Part shown: one piece after another, positions 35,539 to 49,300 of the stretch
How positions within the stretch are numbered: the stretch's first letter is position 1
How the letters are laid out: each line of letters begins with the position of its first letter
Source of the DNA: Cranoglanis bouderius
Taxonomy: Eukaryota > Chordata > Actinopteri > Siluriformes > Cranoglanididae
Length of the DNA: 64,000 bases
Assembly (NCBI GenBank): GCA_023630585.1
Contig: CM042543.1
Span: forward strand, 17,856,260-17,920,259
Direction of reading: 5' to 3'
Notes under the pieces: model-generated
Told to the model about the DNA's origin: nothing
What the model saw: the letters and a program-made list of their open reading frames with translations, nothing else
Database searches by the model: none
Translations under genes and position numbers: made by a program

Positions 35539-38500
35539 CACTCCACCAAATTGCCTAAGCATATAATTCAATGGCATCATTTGCTATGGTCAGAAAATGT
35601 TTATACTGTATTAATCAAAAACCTTTATTTTCTTTTGAATGTATGGGGTGCCCTTAATTTTGCACATGCTACTAAGTACAGTAGATACACAGCAGACTCT
35701 CACCATTGATCTAAAGTCTGGAGTGTCCAGGATGCAGAAGAAGTCATCAGAGTCATGGTGTGTGCTGGGGCCAGGGGGGGAGATGAGGGGTGAATGCAGT
35801 ATGGGGTAGGCTTGGCAAGGATCCTGGCCCACAGAGCCACTCTCATCGGGGAAGAGGAACAGATCAGAAAGTGGTGGGTCTTGATCACTTGTTTGATCCA
35901 CATGTACACCTAAAGAGAGGAGAACTCATTGGTTGTATTGGACATTTAACTGAAAAGAGAGAGTGCAGACTACAGTGCTGGGAAACATTATTTGCCCCAT
36001 CCTGATTTCTTCTGTTTCTGTGCATCTCATACAAAATAGTTTTAGATCAGCAAAACAAAATACAACATAAAACAAAGGCAACCTGAGTAAACAAACAAAA
36101 AAAATACAGTTTTTATTTATTGAAGGGGGGGAAAAAAAACAAAAAAAAAACAAAAAGTTATCCAACACCCATCACCCATGTGGAAAAACTAATTGCCCCC
36201 TTAAACTTAAAATCTGGTTGTGCCATCTTTAGCAGAAATAACTGATCTCCAGTTATTGGAAGCATTTGGTTGCAGTCTTTCACAGCATTTTGGTGGAATT
36301 TTGGCCCACTCTTCATTGCAGAACTGCTTTAATTCAGCCACATTGGAGGGTTTTCAAGCATGAATTGCCTGTTTAAGGTCCTGCCACAGCATCTCAATTG
36401 GGTTCAAGTCAGGACTTTGCCTAGGCCACTTCAAAACTTTAATTTAGCTTTTTTTGAGCCATTCAGAGGTGGACTTACTCTTATGCTTTGGATTATTTAT
36501 GCAACTCTTATGCAAGTTGCCCAGGCCCTGAAGCAGCAAAGCACCCTCACACTATCACACTTCCACAACCATGCTTGACAATAGGTATGATGTTCTTTTG
36601 TGGTATTCTGTGTTTGGAAGACACGTCCTGTTGCATCTGGCGTAAACCAAACAGTTCTACTTTCGTCTCATCAATCCACAGAACATTCTCCCAAAAGGTT
36701 TGAGGATCATCAAGGTGTGTTTTGGCAAAATTCAGACGAGCCTTAATGTTCTTCTGGGTTAGCAGTGGTTTTCGCCTCGCCACTCTTCTATGAATGCCAT
36801 TTTTGCCCCGTGTCTTTCTGATAGTGGAGTCATGAACAGTGACCTTTATTGATGCAAGAGAGGCCTGTAGGTCCTTTGATGTTGTCCTTGGCTCTTTTGT
36901 GACTTCCTGGATGAGCAGTTGCTGTGCTCTTGGAGGAATTTTGGAAGATCGGCCAGGTCTTGGAAAATTTTTCCGTTTGGAGATAATGGCGCTCACTGTG
37001 GTTCTTTGGAGTCCCAGAGCCTTTGTAACCCTTCCCAGATTGATGCATTTCAATCGCCTTCTTCCTCATCATTTCTGGAATTTCTTTCAGTTTTGGCACA
37101 GTGTGTTACTGGGCAAGACCTTTTAACCAACTTCATGCTGTTTAAGTGTTGATTTGATTGAACAGGGTTTGCAGTAATCAGGCCTGGTTGTGTCTAGTCC
37201 AGCTGAACCCAATTATGAATGCAGTTTCATAGATTTGCAGAATTAGTAACTACGAGGGCAAATACATTTTCACACAGGCCCAGTTGGTATTGGATAACTT
37301 TTTTTTGCTCCAATAGATAACATTAACATTTAAAAACTGTATTTTGCGTTTACTCAGGTTGTCTTTGTTTTATCTTAGATTTTGTTTAACAATTAAACAA
37401 TTTAGTACGAGATATATGCAAAAACAGAACAAATCAGGGTCAGGGTAAGTTTTTCACAGCACTGTATTATTATTATAAAGCAAATAACTAGTAATATAAA
37501 TATCTCAACTCATATTTGAGAATGTATCCATATGCATATAGGACATTGATGAAACTCTGAGTCTATGTGAAGTTACATAGTGATGTAAATCAGAGGGAGC
37601 TCCTGACCATAGGACTGCAAGGTGCGACTCTGCAGGAAGTCGGTTTCCTCCATGGCATCACTCATCAGATCCTGCAGCATCTGCTGCTCAGCATCAGGAA
37701 GCAGGGGACCATGGGACTGGGGCTTGCTCAATAACTCCAGCTGCAGATGGGGGAAAAAGCAACTGAATCACACAACTGCTTATTTTACACAATTATTGTC
37801 ATGCCGTTCATTATTGACTGCAGTCATGGTCATCAGTAAACAAAGTCAAGCAAAACTTAGTGATAATATACTCTAATGATGAAAACTATTTATACAAGGG
37901 TTTGGGTAGCTATATTAAGCCAAATCTGACCTCAAACTGTTCCTAAGATAATACTATGAGATGCTTTTATGACCTTTGCTCTTTGTTTGGTGCTGTCACC
38001 CTTGCTCTCCAGCCTGGATGGAGGCAGCAGGTCTCCATAGCTGGCAATGTACTGGATGAGGTTCATAAGTGCAGCACAAGAGTCCGAGCAGGTCCAAATG
38101 TGAATGACATCGCTTGAGCAGCGCAACTCAAACCTTGGTTCTGTCTAAGTCACAGAGAAAGAGAGAAGAGTTAGGTAGTATGGAAACACTAGTGTAGAAT
38201 TTAACAGTTCAAACTAGAAACACAGATTCTATTTTCTTCTACTTTTTAAATAGTTTGGTTTTGTTTCTGAACATTAGCTGACACCATATACTGATTTGGA
38301 GACTGACGACTTCATACAAACTGTCTGCAAATTATGCAAAATGAGGGACTGGCAGCTTGTGGCAGTCTGATATTAACACAAAACAGATAGATACTAGACA
38401 AAGTAAGTTCACAAATGCACACCTAAATAAGGTCTCCGTGTCTGCGCAAATATTTTTTTTTTCCCCTCAAATGCTTCTCCTGTAACGTGTACTCTGATTT

Positions 38501-40578
38501 GCTCGCATTATTCAACTCATTCAACCACACACACGTCTTTGTGCTCGCTCTCGCTCTCTCTGAGGCACTGAAAGCAGACAGACAGACATACACAAACTCA
38601 GGCTAATCCAGCACGGGTCAGAATAATGCGTTTTCTGCCAATTCAACCCGCCTCCTCTCCATCCATAGCTAACGCTTGACCACGCCCCCGCCAACACAAT
38701 CGCATATAGACTACTATGCATAGTTACAGTGCAAAATAAGCACAAATGAGATGAACTGATTTTTTTTGTCCAATAAACCTCATCATTCCCGAACATGTTG
38801 GCCAGCACCAAAATGTCTTAGCGGAAACTCTGATCCAGCTCTGATAAGTGTGAGTCAACTTAAAATGTCAGCAGATTGGATTGGCTAATCCGTGTCCAAT
38901 CTGACCCGATACCAATCCAGCGTATCAGGCCAGTTTGGTACATTTTCACACATCTATTGTAATTCCAGACCCATTTTTGAAGAATTTAGTCTGCTCACAT
39001 TTTAATCTTTTCCATCTACTAACATAGCCTTACTGAGCCTAGGTCAGGTAAGTTCAGTAAGATGCATGCAATGTTCAGTCCATTTGAATCGAACCCTGGT
39101 GCATTTGCGCTCTCACTGCAATTCATTTAGGTAAGTGAACCAACATGAACCACTCTGGTGTGAACCAAAATTATCAGTCAACCCAAATGCAGAAAGTGAA
39201 ATAAACATGCCTGTATTGTTTGTAAGTCATGGGCAAGATTTTTCGGAGGTGAGCCACTAAACTGATACACGAGGCGCAAACGAAGCAAAAAGACAAAGCT
39301 GAAGTGCTGCAGAAAAGTGATGTGTTGTAGACAGCTGGATCGAAGAATCAATCAATAACTTGTATATGGTACATCAAGGCTATTTAATGAGCTATTTATC
39401 TGTGATTTTTTAAAAGTATGAAATTATACATTTCACTGTGACATTAAGAGTGTTGCTGTAATGTAAGAGATGTCTTACTCTCTCCCCATCTGTGCCAGGT
39501 TTGACTGCTGTGATCCTGAGCTCTAAAGTTCCCATGTCTACCACCTGCACATAGTCTGGGGGAAAGAAAAGAAAAGGAAAAAAAAAAAAAAGAAGAAAAG
39601 ATGAATGACTTCTCACATCAGTATGGAGACGATTTTGGTTTTGGTCTCTCTTGGTTTAAACATGAAGCTACTACTCCTCACCTCGGGCCAGGTTGACAGA
39701 CACAGCATTACTTTTGTCGGACAGAAACAGTGCTGCTTCATCAAGGATAATTCTACAAGACCAAATAAAGACATTAGCAATCAGGGGTTGATAGAGCAGA
39801 TCAGGACTTTATGGGGAACACACAGTCATCCTACCTGAGATAGGAGGAGGAGTGGTCCAAAGACACACTGCTGGAGATACTAAAGGTCTCCACTGTGAGC
39901 AGAGATCGCACAGGTAGATACAATGGCCTGGTGAGATCCAAAAAGGATGTGTCATGTTTTACTCAGTATACTACTCATACTTATACACAGCAAACAATAT
40001 ATATTTGGGCACTGGAGGAGGTGCGACCAGCGATAATGCCATAGCAGGTCAACATCTACCGGTGTAGTCAACATATACACACACACACACACACACACAA
40101 CACATAGCTTTACAATGACACTAAAATAAACACTTCACCTGTAATCCAGAGAGCAGCTCCACAGGTGTAGGTGGAGGGTCGTAAGATAGGATGGCGGCGT
40201 ATAGCCAAGCACAGGCTCATCCGTCACATTCAGAAAGTCTACTATCTACAGATTTAAAAAAAAAAAAAGAAAAAAAAAGTCAATGTTTAGTAATTATGCC
40301 ACTAAGCCACATCTGCCCTGTATTAACAAATGAACCATATATAGCTTAAATATTGATAATGTTGATGTGTATAATGGAGCCATTACCTGGTCATACCAAC
40401 CCAGACTAGAAGGCACAACTCTATGCTGAAATGTGGCTGCTCTCACTCCAACAGCAAGCAGAAACTCCTGAAAACAATCTTTGATATTAATCCACACTGA
40501 CCCAAGAACACACAGATAGAACAGAATAAAAATCAGTATTAAGAGAAAATACACACAGACAGAAAAATAAATAAATAA

Positions 40579-40626
<48 letters not shown>

Positions 40627-43323
40627 ACCTTTACATTGCGCTCAGCACTCTGAGAAGAAATCTTGAGGGCAAGGGACAGCATACTCTGAGGCTCCACACT
40701 CAGTCCTTCTGAGGGAGACGCTCTTCCTGCTGCAGACTCACACACATACAACATAGGCTCCAACCAGTGGGGGCGCGTCCTACAGGGCAACTTCACATCC
40801 CACACAGGGACATCTCCTTCTACTGTGCCTGACAAGCGTCCCGCACATTTACACAAAGCACAGCCACACACAAACATGCAAAATATTTAATATATGCCCT
40901 TCATCCTAGCATGGGAATCACAAGTCAGCCTTAAACTTCACTGAGTAAATCTGGACAGGTGAAGAGCTTGCCAAATCATAAGTGCACATTTTTGCAACAG
41001 ATAATGTTCACTCCATAAATGTAAAATAGAATCTGCCAAAAGAGCATACTGATATCTGTCTGCAGTATTGGATTTACCTTGATGATAAACGCAGATTGTA
41101 GAGGTGTGGAAACAGACATAGTGCTGGTCTTTATAACCCTCATACTGCATCACACTGAACACAACTCCGTTCTTCACCTCCATCCAGAACTCCCCATGTT
41201 TATTCTTCAGCACACTTTTATCGGATTGCTGGTCAAGCACAAAATTAATAGCAGACTATAGTCAATACTACACATATTCTACGCTATTCATGAAGTTCAA
41301 CACTGGTGTATAGAATGTCACCTGAGAATGCACTACTTAAGCGACTTTGATCAAAATGGCCAATCCGTGTAGTTACATGGTAGGTGTAACTGATAAAGAA
41401 ACCCATGAGAATGCATTATAGTCAATTTACTAATCAAAATCAGTTACAGTCCATGTACCTTAGCCTCTGTATGCAATGCTACAAGACAGTGATTGACAGT
41501 TAGCAGAACAGAGAACAGGCTCTGCGAGTTCTTAGACTGCATCTTATTCTTCCTCTTCTTCATGTTCCTATAGCCCAGCTCAGCTGGAGTGAAGTATGTT
41601 AGAGTCTCCTCTTCTGAACCACTTTCTTCTTCTACAAACACAGAGAACATCATAGGCTGAGAACTCACATACAGCAAAAATGTGAAATTCACCATAAGAA
41701 ACTGTAAAGTTAACAAACTTTGACAGTAAACATAGTGGAATAGCATCAAATGTGATGGATGGAAGGAGTCAATAATTCCTTCCCTGACTGAAATTGTACA
41801 ATATCATAGCAGGGAAGCAGAGCTCACCCTCAGGGCCAAGAGATCTAAACTGACTGAAGCTATCCTTGCTGTAGGTATTGATTAGCTGGCTGGCTACAGA
41901 GAGGCCACCCCCATACGGCATGCTCTCCACCGTCTCCACTGGTGATGGGGCTGTGGGCTCCCATAACAGTAGGTCATTGTTAATCCTGGCAGAGCAAAAT
42001 ATATTTACTTTAAAAAAAAAACACACACCAGCTGAACATCCGTTATTGCAAGGGCTATTAAATAAAAAGACAAAAACATGACAAGTATATTTTAGATTTG
42101 AGTACCTGTTGTGTAGTTTCTCATAGAAGGCCTTATTAGGTAATGATATTTGCACGTTGGGGAAAAACAGTTCAAGAATGTAATGGGAGTTGCTCATGGT
42201 TTTCTCCTGGAATTCTGTCATTTCCACTACATCTCCTGGGATGACCATCTGACAGGAACACAAAACCATAGTAATTAAAGGAACCCATGTTGGAGCAATA
42301 GACATGAACACAACTTTACAAAAGATACTTATATACAGTACTGCACAAAAGTTTTAGGCACCCTATTTATGTACCCTATTAGTACATCAAGTCAGTACAG
42401 AAAACATTTTCAATTCCCAAACATTAGTTTTATAGCACAATTAAAATGTTACAGAAAAATGTTTGTACGTCATTAAAGAAAGCAGCATTACGCAAGAGAC
42501 ACTTTTCAGACAAAAAAAACCCCCAATGAAGGCTGCTGGGTTTTGCTGCAAAAATAAGTAGTAAGTGAAAGTCAAAGTCTCCAGAAGAACTGTGGCTGGT
42601 TCTGCAAGATGCTCAATAAAAACTTACCAGCTCATTTCCTTATAAAACTACACAAATTGTACCAGAGACTACTATTTTTATTTTTTTGTCACACCAAATA
42701 TGGACTTTGTTTCATTTACTACTGTTTACTGCTCTTTAATGTATTTTTTTAAAATGTAGAAATTTAATTTCATTATTTTGAAGGCATCTTTGCTCTACAG
42801 CATTTCTCTGCATGTGCCTAAAACCTTTTGCACAGTACTGTATATATATAACAATCTTGTAATATTTCTTTCACTTACTTCTTCATTCTCATACATGACA
42901 CGTCGTGAGGAAAAGGGGGACGGCTCAGGATTACCAAAATCACATACATCCTTCAAAGAGTGGGCAGCTCCTTCCTCCTCCTCCTCCTCTTCCTCCTGCG
43001 AATGTCCTTCAGCACCTTCCTCCTCCTCTTCAGCCGTAACCCGCTCCAATATGGAATGCACAACCATGGGGTTCACCTTCAGGACCACTCTACAGAGAGA
43101 AACACAGGGAGCGTTTCATAATTCATAAGCATTTATCCAAATGCACATGACACCTGACCCAAAGGTTCTGTAGAAGGGCTTTGCTCAGTACTTTTCTGAA
43201 GTACTATACCTAGGCCAATCAAATTTGCCACTGTCAGAAGAGGTCATGTTCTCCTCCATAGTATGTGACACACGTAAGAATCTGGATGCAGAGAGATCTT
43301 TGTCATTCTGGAATGTACCTGAG

Positions 43324-43360
<37 letters not shown>

Positions 43361-46300
43361 ACAGTTAAAATAGTTTAAATATTCAATATTTACCTGTGCA
43401 TTTTTTTTTTTTTTTTTTTTACAGATCTAGCATATCTATACATGTTTTTGTGAGTATATATCAAGTCATATAAATAAAATCTCTCTCATCTTTAGAAATA
43501 TGGGAATGGTAACATAAGTTGTTGTTGAATAGGTCGTACCACTGAGCTCCTTAAAGGTAAGTTCTATCTTGGTCTGCTCAGGTGAACCATTTCCACTGAA
43601 CTCAGTTTTGAGCTCCAGGTCCTCCAGCTCTAAGCGCAGCACCTCCTTTTGCAGGGATTTTTTAAACCAAGGGCCCCTCTCCTGGTCTGAGCGCAAGTCT
43701 GGGATGGGGAACCGTACCACTAGCACAAGATGAGGAGCATTCACAGAAACCGCCACCAAACAGTGCGCAGGACTGCGGCTATCTTCCAGAAAGACCTCTG
43801 CAAAAGCCTTGTGCTGGAGGCAACAGAAATATACATTGGACATGTACAAATAGAAGTAATACAAACAGGCACACTGGAGCAAGAAAGGATTGATTAAAGA
43901 GGCTCTTACTAGGCTAACATGCTTGTTATAAGATGTGTACATGTGAGAGGCCATGGTTTCAGTGGTGGCCAATTTCTTGGGCTGAAGCAGGGAGTGGAGG
44001 CGGTCCACGATGCTGATGTCACACTCTGAGCGAGTCTTACCCAGCTCTACCTGAAACTCTGCTTTACGGGGCATGGCACTCAGACGCACCTGCCCACCCT
44101 TTGAAGAGTGATACACATGAAGAAGAGAGGAGATTGAGTGTGTATGTATATATGGTAAGACCATCAATGTGAATCTACAAACAACACATGCCTATTGTTT
44201 TATTACTGCATATGTCATGAGCCTGCACATCATACTAGTATATATTAAAGTGGTACACCAATATAAATAAAATCGCAGGTTCATGACATTAGGCATTCAA
44301 AATGTGCGAGACTGTCAGATCATCTGCCAGTAGTTATTAACTGCTGTACCACATGCTTACCTGTGGACCTCTGCGTTCTGTTAACTTGTAGAACAAATGA
44401 AGGCAGGTTGAGGAATCACAGCTGGTAGCAACATCAAATGTTAAGAGCTGGTGTTTGAAAGGCAGCAAAAAAAAAAAAAAAAAAAAAAAAGGACATACAC
44501 CAACATCATATTCAGTAACTGGCCAATAAATACAGAGTAGATTTTGACTTTATCAAGAGGAAAAGAAGGGCACCTCTGTGTACTGCACTCCACTCTGCAC
44601 AGTGCTTCTGCGATTCTCTGTGGGATAGAGGCATTCAAGCAACTCCATACACCTGAGGGACAGATCCGTGCTGAGGGTGCGCAGACTGGAGCCCTGGCAA
44701 TACTCATACGTCACCTTTAACCCCTGACCTATGAACCTGGGGAGAAGCACACAAGTATTACAGATGTACGGTGTAGGAAAGCCTGGGGAAGAGTATTAAA
44801 AATGTTAATATCTCTCTCTTATTTGAAAACTGACATTACAGTGAAGATTTGCCATTTGAATATAGTCCCATCACGTTCCTTCAACTGCATTTGATTTAAT
44901 TACTTATAGGTTTTGTATTTGAATGTGTTGAATATTCATCTAAATAACTGAATATTCAGTCTAAAATGTTCTACAGCCACGGACAGAACAAACAAAACAA
45001 ACAATTTAATCAAACTTTAATAGTTCAAACTGTTTTTTAAAATTTATTTAATGTCTAATGTTTTGGTCACGGACACTGAACTATATGTTCACTATTATAT
45101 TACTACATAGTGTACATACGATGACTAATAGAATGCCATTTCAGATTCAGCCACAGAAAAAAAGATTAGCTTAATAATAAACCCTTGTTGGAAAATGTTT
45201 GCTACATATAAATATACACATACTATGTGCATGTTTTATATTTAATTAAGTTTTGAAAAAGTGATACATGCATATTCAGAGCTCTGACCCCATATAAAAG
45301 ACATTTGGTGAAAAACGTTCGATATGCTAAAAGCAGAACTTGGGTTCAAACATTCAAATGTGCCTATGAATATGTAAATATTTTTTGAAAATAAAGAAAT
45401 AAATTACAGCATTTAAATAGTGGCATTTGTTCTGATAATCCTGTGGCACAGTGTCATCACCAACAATGCCGTATACTACTACAATCCTAATTCCAAAAAA
45501 GTTGGGATGCTGTGTAAAATGTAAATAAAAACAGAATGCAATAATTTGCAAGTCTCATAAACCCATATTATTCACAATAGAACACAGAAAACATATCAAA
45601 TGTTTAAACTGAGGAAATGTACCATTTTAAGAAAAAAAAATAAGGTAATTTTGAATTAGATGGCCACAACACGTCTCAAAAAAGTTGGGAAGAGAACAAA
45701 AGAAACAGCTGGAGGTTAACTGGCAACAGGTCAGTAACATGATTGGGGGTATAAAAAGAGTATCTTAGAGAGGCAGAGTCTTTCAGAAGTGAAGATGGGC
45801 AGGGGTTCACCAATCTGCAAAAAACTGCACCAACAAATTGTCTAACAATTTCAGAATAATGTTCCTCAACGTAAAATTGCAAAGACTTTGAATATCTCAT
45901 CATCTACAGTACATAAGATCATCAAAAGATTCCGAGAATCTGGAGAAATCTCTGTGAACAAGGGAGAAAATCAATATTGCATGCTTGTGATCTTCGGGCC
46001 CTCAGGCAGCACTGCATTAAAAACAGGCATGATTCTGTAATGGAAATCACTGTATGGGCTCAGAAACCCTTCCAGAACTCATTGTCTGAACACAGTTCGC
46101 CATGCCATCCACAAATGCTGGTTAAAGCTCTATAATGCACAGAAGAAGCCATATGTGAACATGATCCAGAAATGCCACCGTCTTCTCTGGACCAAAGCTC
46201 ATTTAAAATGGACTGTGGCAAAGTGGAAAACTGTTCTGTGGTCAGATGAATCAAAATTCTTTTTGGAAACCATGGACACCGCATCCTCTGGACTAAAGAG

Positions 46301-49300
46301 GAGAGAGACCACCCAGCTTTTTATCAGCGCTCAGTTTAAAAGCCTGCATCTCTGATGGTATGGGGCTGCATTAGTGCCTATGGAATGGGCAGCTTGCACA
46401 TCTGGAAAGGCACCATCAATGCTGAAAGGTATATACAGGTTTTAGAGCAACATATGCTTCCATCCAGATTTCATCCCAACTTTACTTCTGAGAGTCTCTG
46501 GATCTAAAAAGAGTATCATAGAGAGGCAATCATGTTACTGACCTGTTGCCAATTAACCTAATTAGTTGCAAAATGTTCCTCCGGCTGTTTCTTTTTAGTA
46601 ACATTTACTTTTCCAGCCTTTTGTTGCCCCCATCCCAACTTTTTTTGAGACGTGTTGTGGCCATGAAATTCAAAAATTACCTTATTTTTTTCTTAAAATG
46701 GTACATTTCCTCAGTTTAAACATTTGATATGTTTTCTGTGTTCTATTGTGAATAACATATGGGCTTATGAGATTTGCAAGTCATTGCATTCTGTTTCTAT
46801 TTACATTGTACACAGTGTCCCAACTTTTTAGGGCCCAAGCACTGAAAGTGCGCAGGGCCCTACTGTTTTTCTAAGGATTATCATCAGTTTATTTAATTTT
46901 TTGGGCTTTTGGGGCCCTTAACATGCTCAGAAACTCTTGAAATTCGGCACATACGTCAGAGTCGTCAGCCATTAGGTCCCCGCAAAGAGTAGCACATGGG
47001 CGTGGTGGGGGGGGCTCTGTAGCGCCCCCTTTTACACGGTGCAAAACCTTGGTGCATAAATCGTACATACTTCTACGTATATGTACGAAATTCAGTATAC
47101 TTATAGTTCTCATCGACCCGAACAACTTTCGTGCCGACAATCATTAGCTCCGCCCAACAGGAAGTCGGCCATTTTGGATTTAATGTGAATTTTTTGAAAA
47201 TTGCAGGCTCTGCATTTTTAAATCCTCCTATGTGATTGTCACCAAACATGAACAAAACAAGACATTGAAGATGATAAATTTTGAAGAGATTTTTGATATC
47301 TCAAAAGGTTTCATCATGGCGAGGCAATAAATTTAAGGAATTTAAAGGGAAACTCAGATCTTCTGTATACAATGAGCGATTTACATCAAACTTGAGCTTT
47401 ATGTGGGGTACTGAGGGCTGATCACATGGATGTGACTATTGACCAACTGGCAGCAGGAAGTGGGTCACTTAAAAGAGGCATTTAAATAGTCTTCTTATAT
47501 TTACCAGAATCACTTCAAACATGGTCAGAATAATGTGGAGACAGGGTGATGGAGTCTTGATCTTGACCTTAAACAGTGTTGCCATGGTAATGCATGAAAA
47601 TTTAATACTCTTTTCTTTGCATATTTGGGTGATGCATTGGTTTTATACACACACCAGGTGGCGGTGGCACCATAGTGCTTGGGCCTGTCATCGCTGCTTG
47701 CAGCTATATTTTGGAATTGGGGTTGTAATTAAAAAGACTGAACAGTGTATAAAGCCCACCTGAGGTGGTCATGTGGGCAGGCCTGGTCAAAAACAGCTCG
47801 TGCTTGGAGGAACCCTCTTAGATGTAGCTGATCATTAGCCATCATGTGGAAAAATTCGGAGGCCATTGGTGCAAGAGGGCTGAGAGTTGAGTCTGGGGGT
47901 GGAAGAGGATCGATGTGCAGCACAGATAGGCAGAGATTGCCCACCGTCAGCCTGAAAACCAGCTCAGGCCTGTATTCGTCACAGTGGCCCTTAGATGAAT
48001 GAGCTAGAAACAAGGAAAGCAACTAATTTAATTTGTGATTATAAACCCTTTCTTAACAATATACATTCCCAGTGTAAGAATCTGTATAAGAACCTGTGAG
48101 TAAACAGCACCAGATATGATATACCAAAAGGAAGTTTCAAAATTTTGAATGTTTTTTTAAAGATAGACCCTCATGGGGGAAACGTAATAAGTTGCAAAAC
48201 TATATTATGCAAAAGTTCTGTTATGCAAAAGTATCACCAATGCTGCGATCATTTGCTGTCTGGGACACTTACAGGTTTGTCTGGGCAGGTTATGTGGGCA
48301 CTGAGGGTCTCTAGAGAACAATGGTGTTTCCTGACTTTGTTTCCCCTTTTGTTTAGGTATATCCAGGTACTCATCCCACACAGTCTGAAAGACATTTCAT
48401 AACATTCAACACAACTGTTTCTGGTTTGTTATTTTACTTAGAAATGAGCTCATTATGCTATTTAGAGAGGATGACTCACAGCTGCATTGCCAGAGGGTGA
48501 CTCCCCTAGAGAGGTGGAGTAGTTGCTGTTAAGAGACAAATCAAGGTCTACAGTGGTTGGGTCTCCAACAGGGAGCAGAGATGATGGGTTGTGTGACATG
48601 TCCATGTCAGCCATGGAGAAAAACACATCTGCTTGAATGATAGAAAAATGTACCAGGAACAAAGTAAATAGCATGCAGAAATATTTAACCTGACAAATAT
48701 TTTGGCTGGCAATATTTAATCTCGAGATACACTGGCAAAAGCCAAGAATTCACCTCTGCTTGATACTATCCTGGTGGTCTGCCTCTCAAACAAGTCCCGT
48801 TCAGTACCAGCAGTCATTGGCTCCTTTTTTAAACAGCGGTTAAGCTCCATGCGGAGATGGTACTCCTCTTCCTGCTGCATAGGATGACTCTTTCTGTCCT
48901 TAGCCAAGCCAGACCATTTCTGCCCCGCTACACAAACATACACAGAGAGCCATTCAGCCCAGCTGAAGAAAACTTATATAATTGAAGTAGGAAATGGTGA
49001 TCTAATACGGTTTGTGTGTGCACTTTAAAAATTCACAATCGTTGAAGACATACCTGAGCTAGAGAAAACTCCAAACATATCCAGTAGCAGGTGGACTTGC
49101 CGTGGTGAAAGCAGCATGATCAATGAATCAATCTGTCCTTCAATGTCCAGCTGAGAAAAGGCCAAATGTCAATGCTTAGCAACTAGGTCCAAATCTCTAT
49201 GGCATTTGGGTTTGCTGAAATACAGTCGCACCATATACACTATATGGCCAAAAGCATGTGGACACCTGACCATCACACCCATATGTGCTTGCTGAATATC

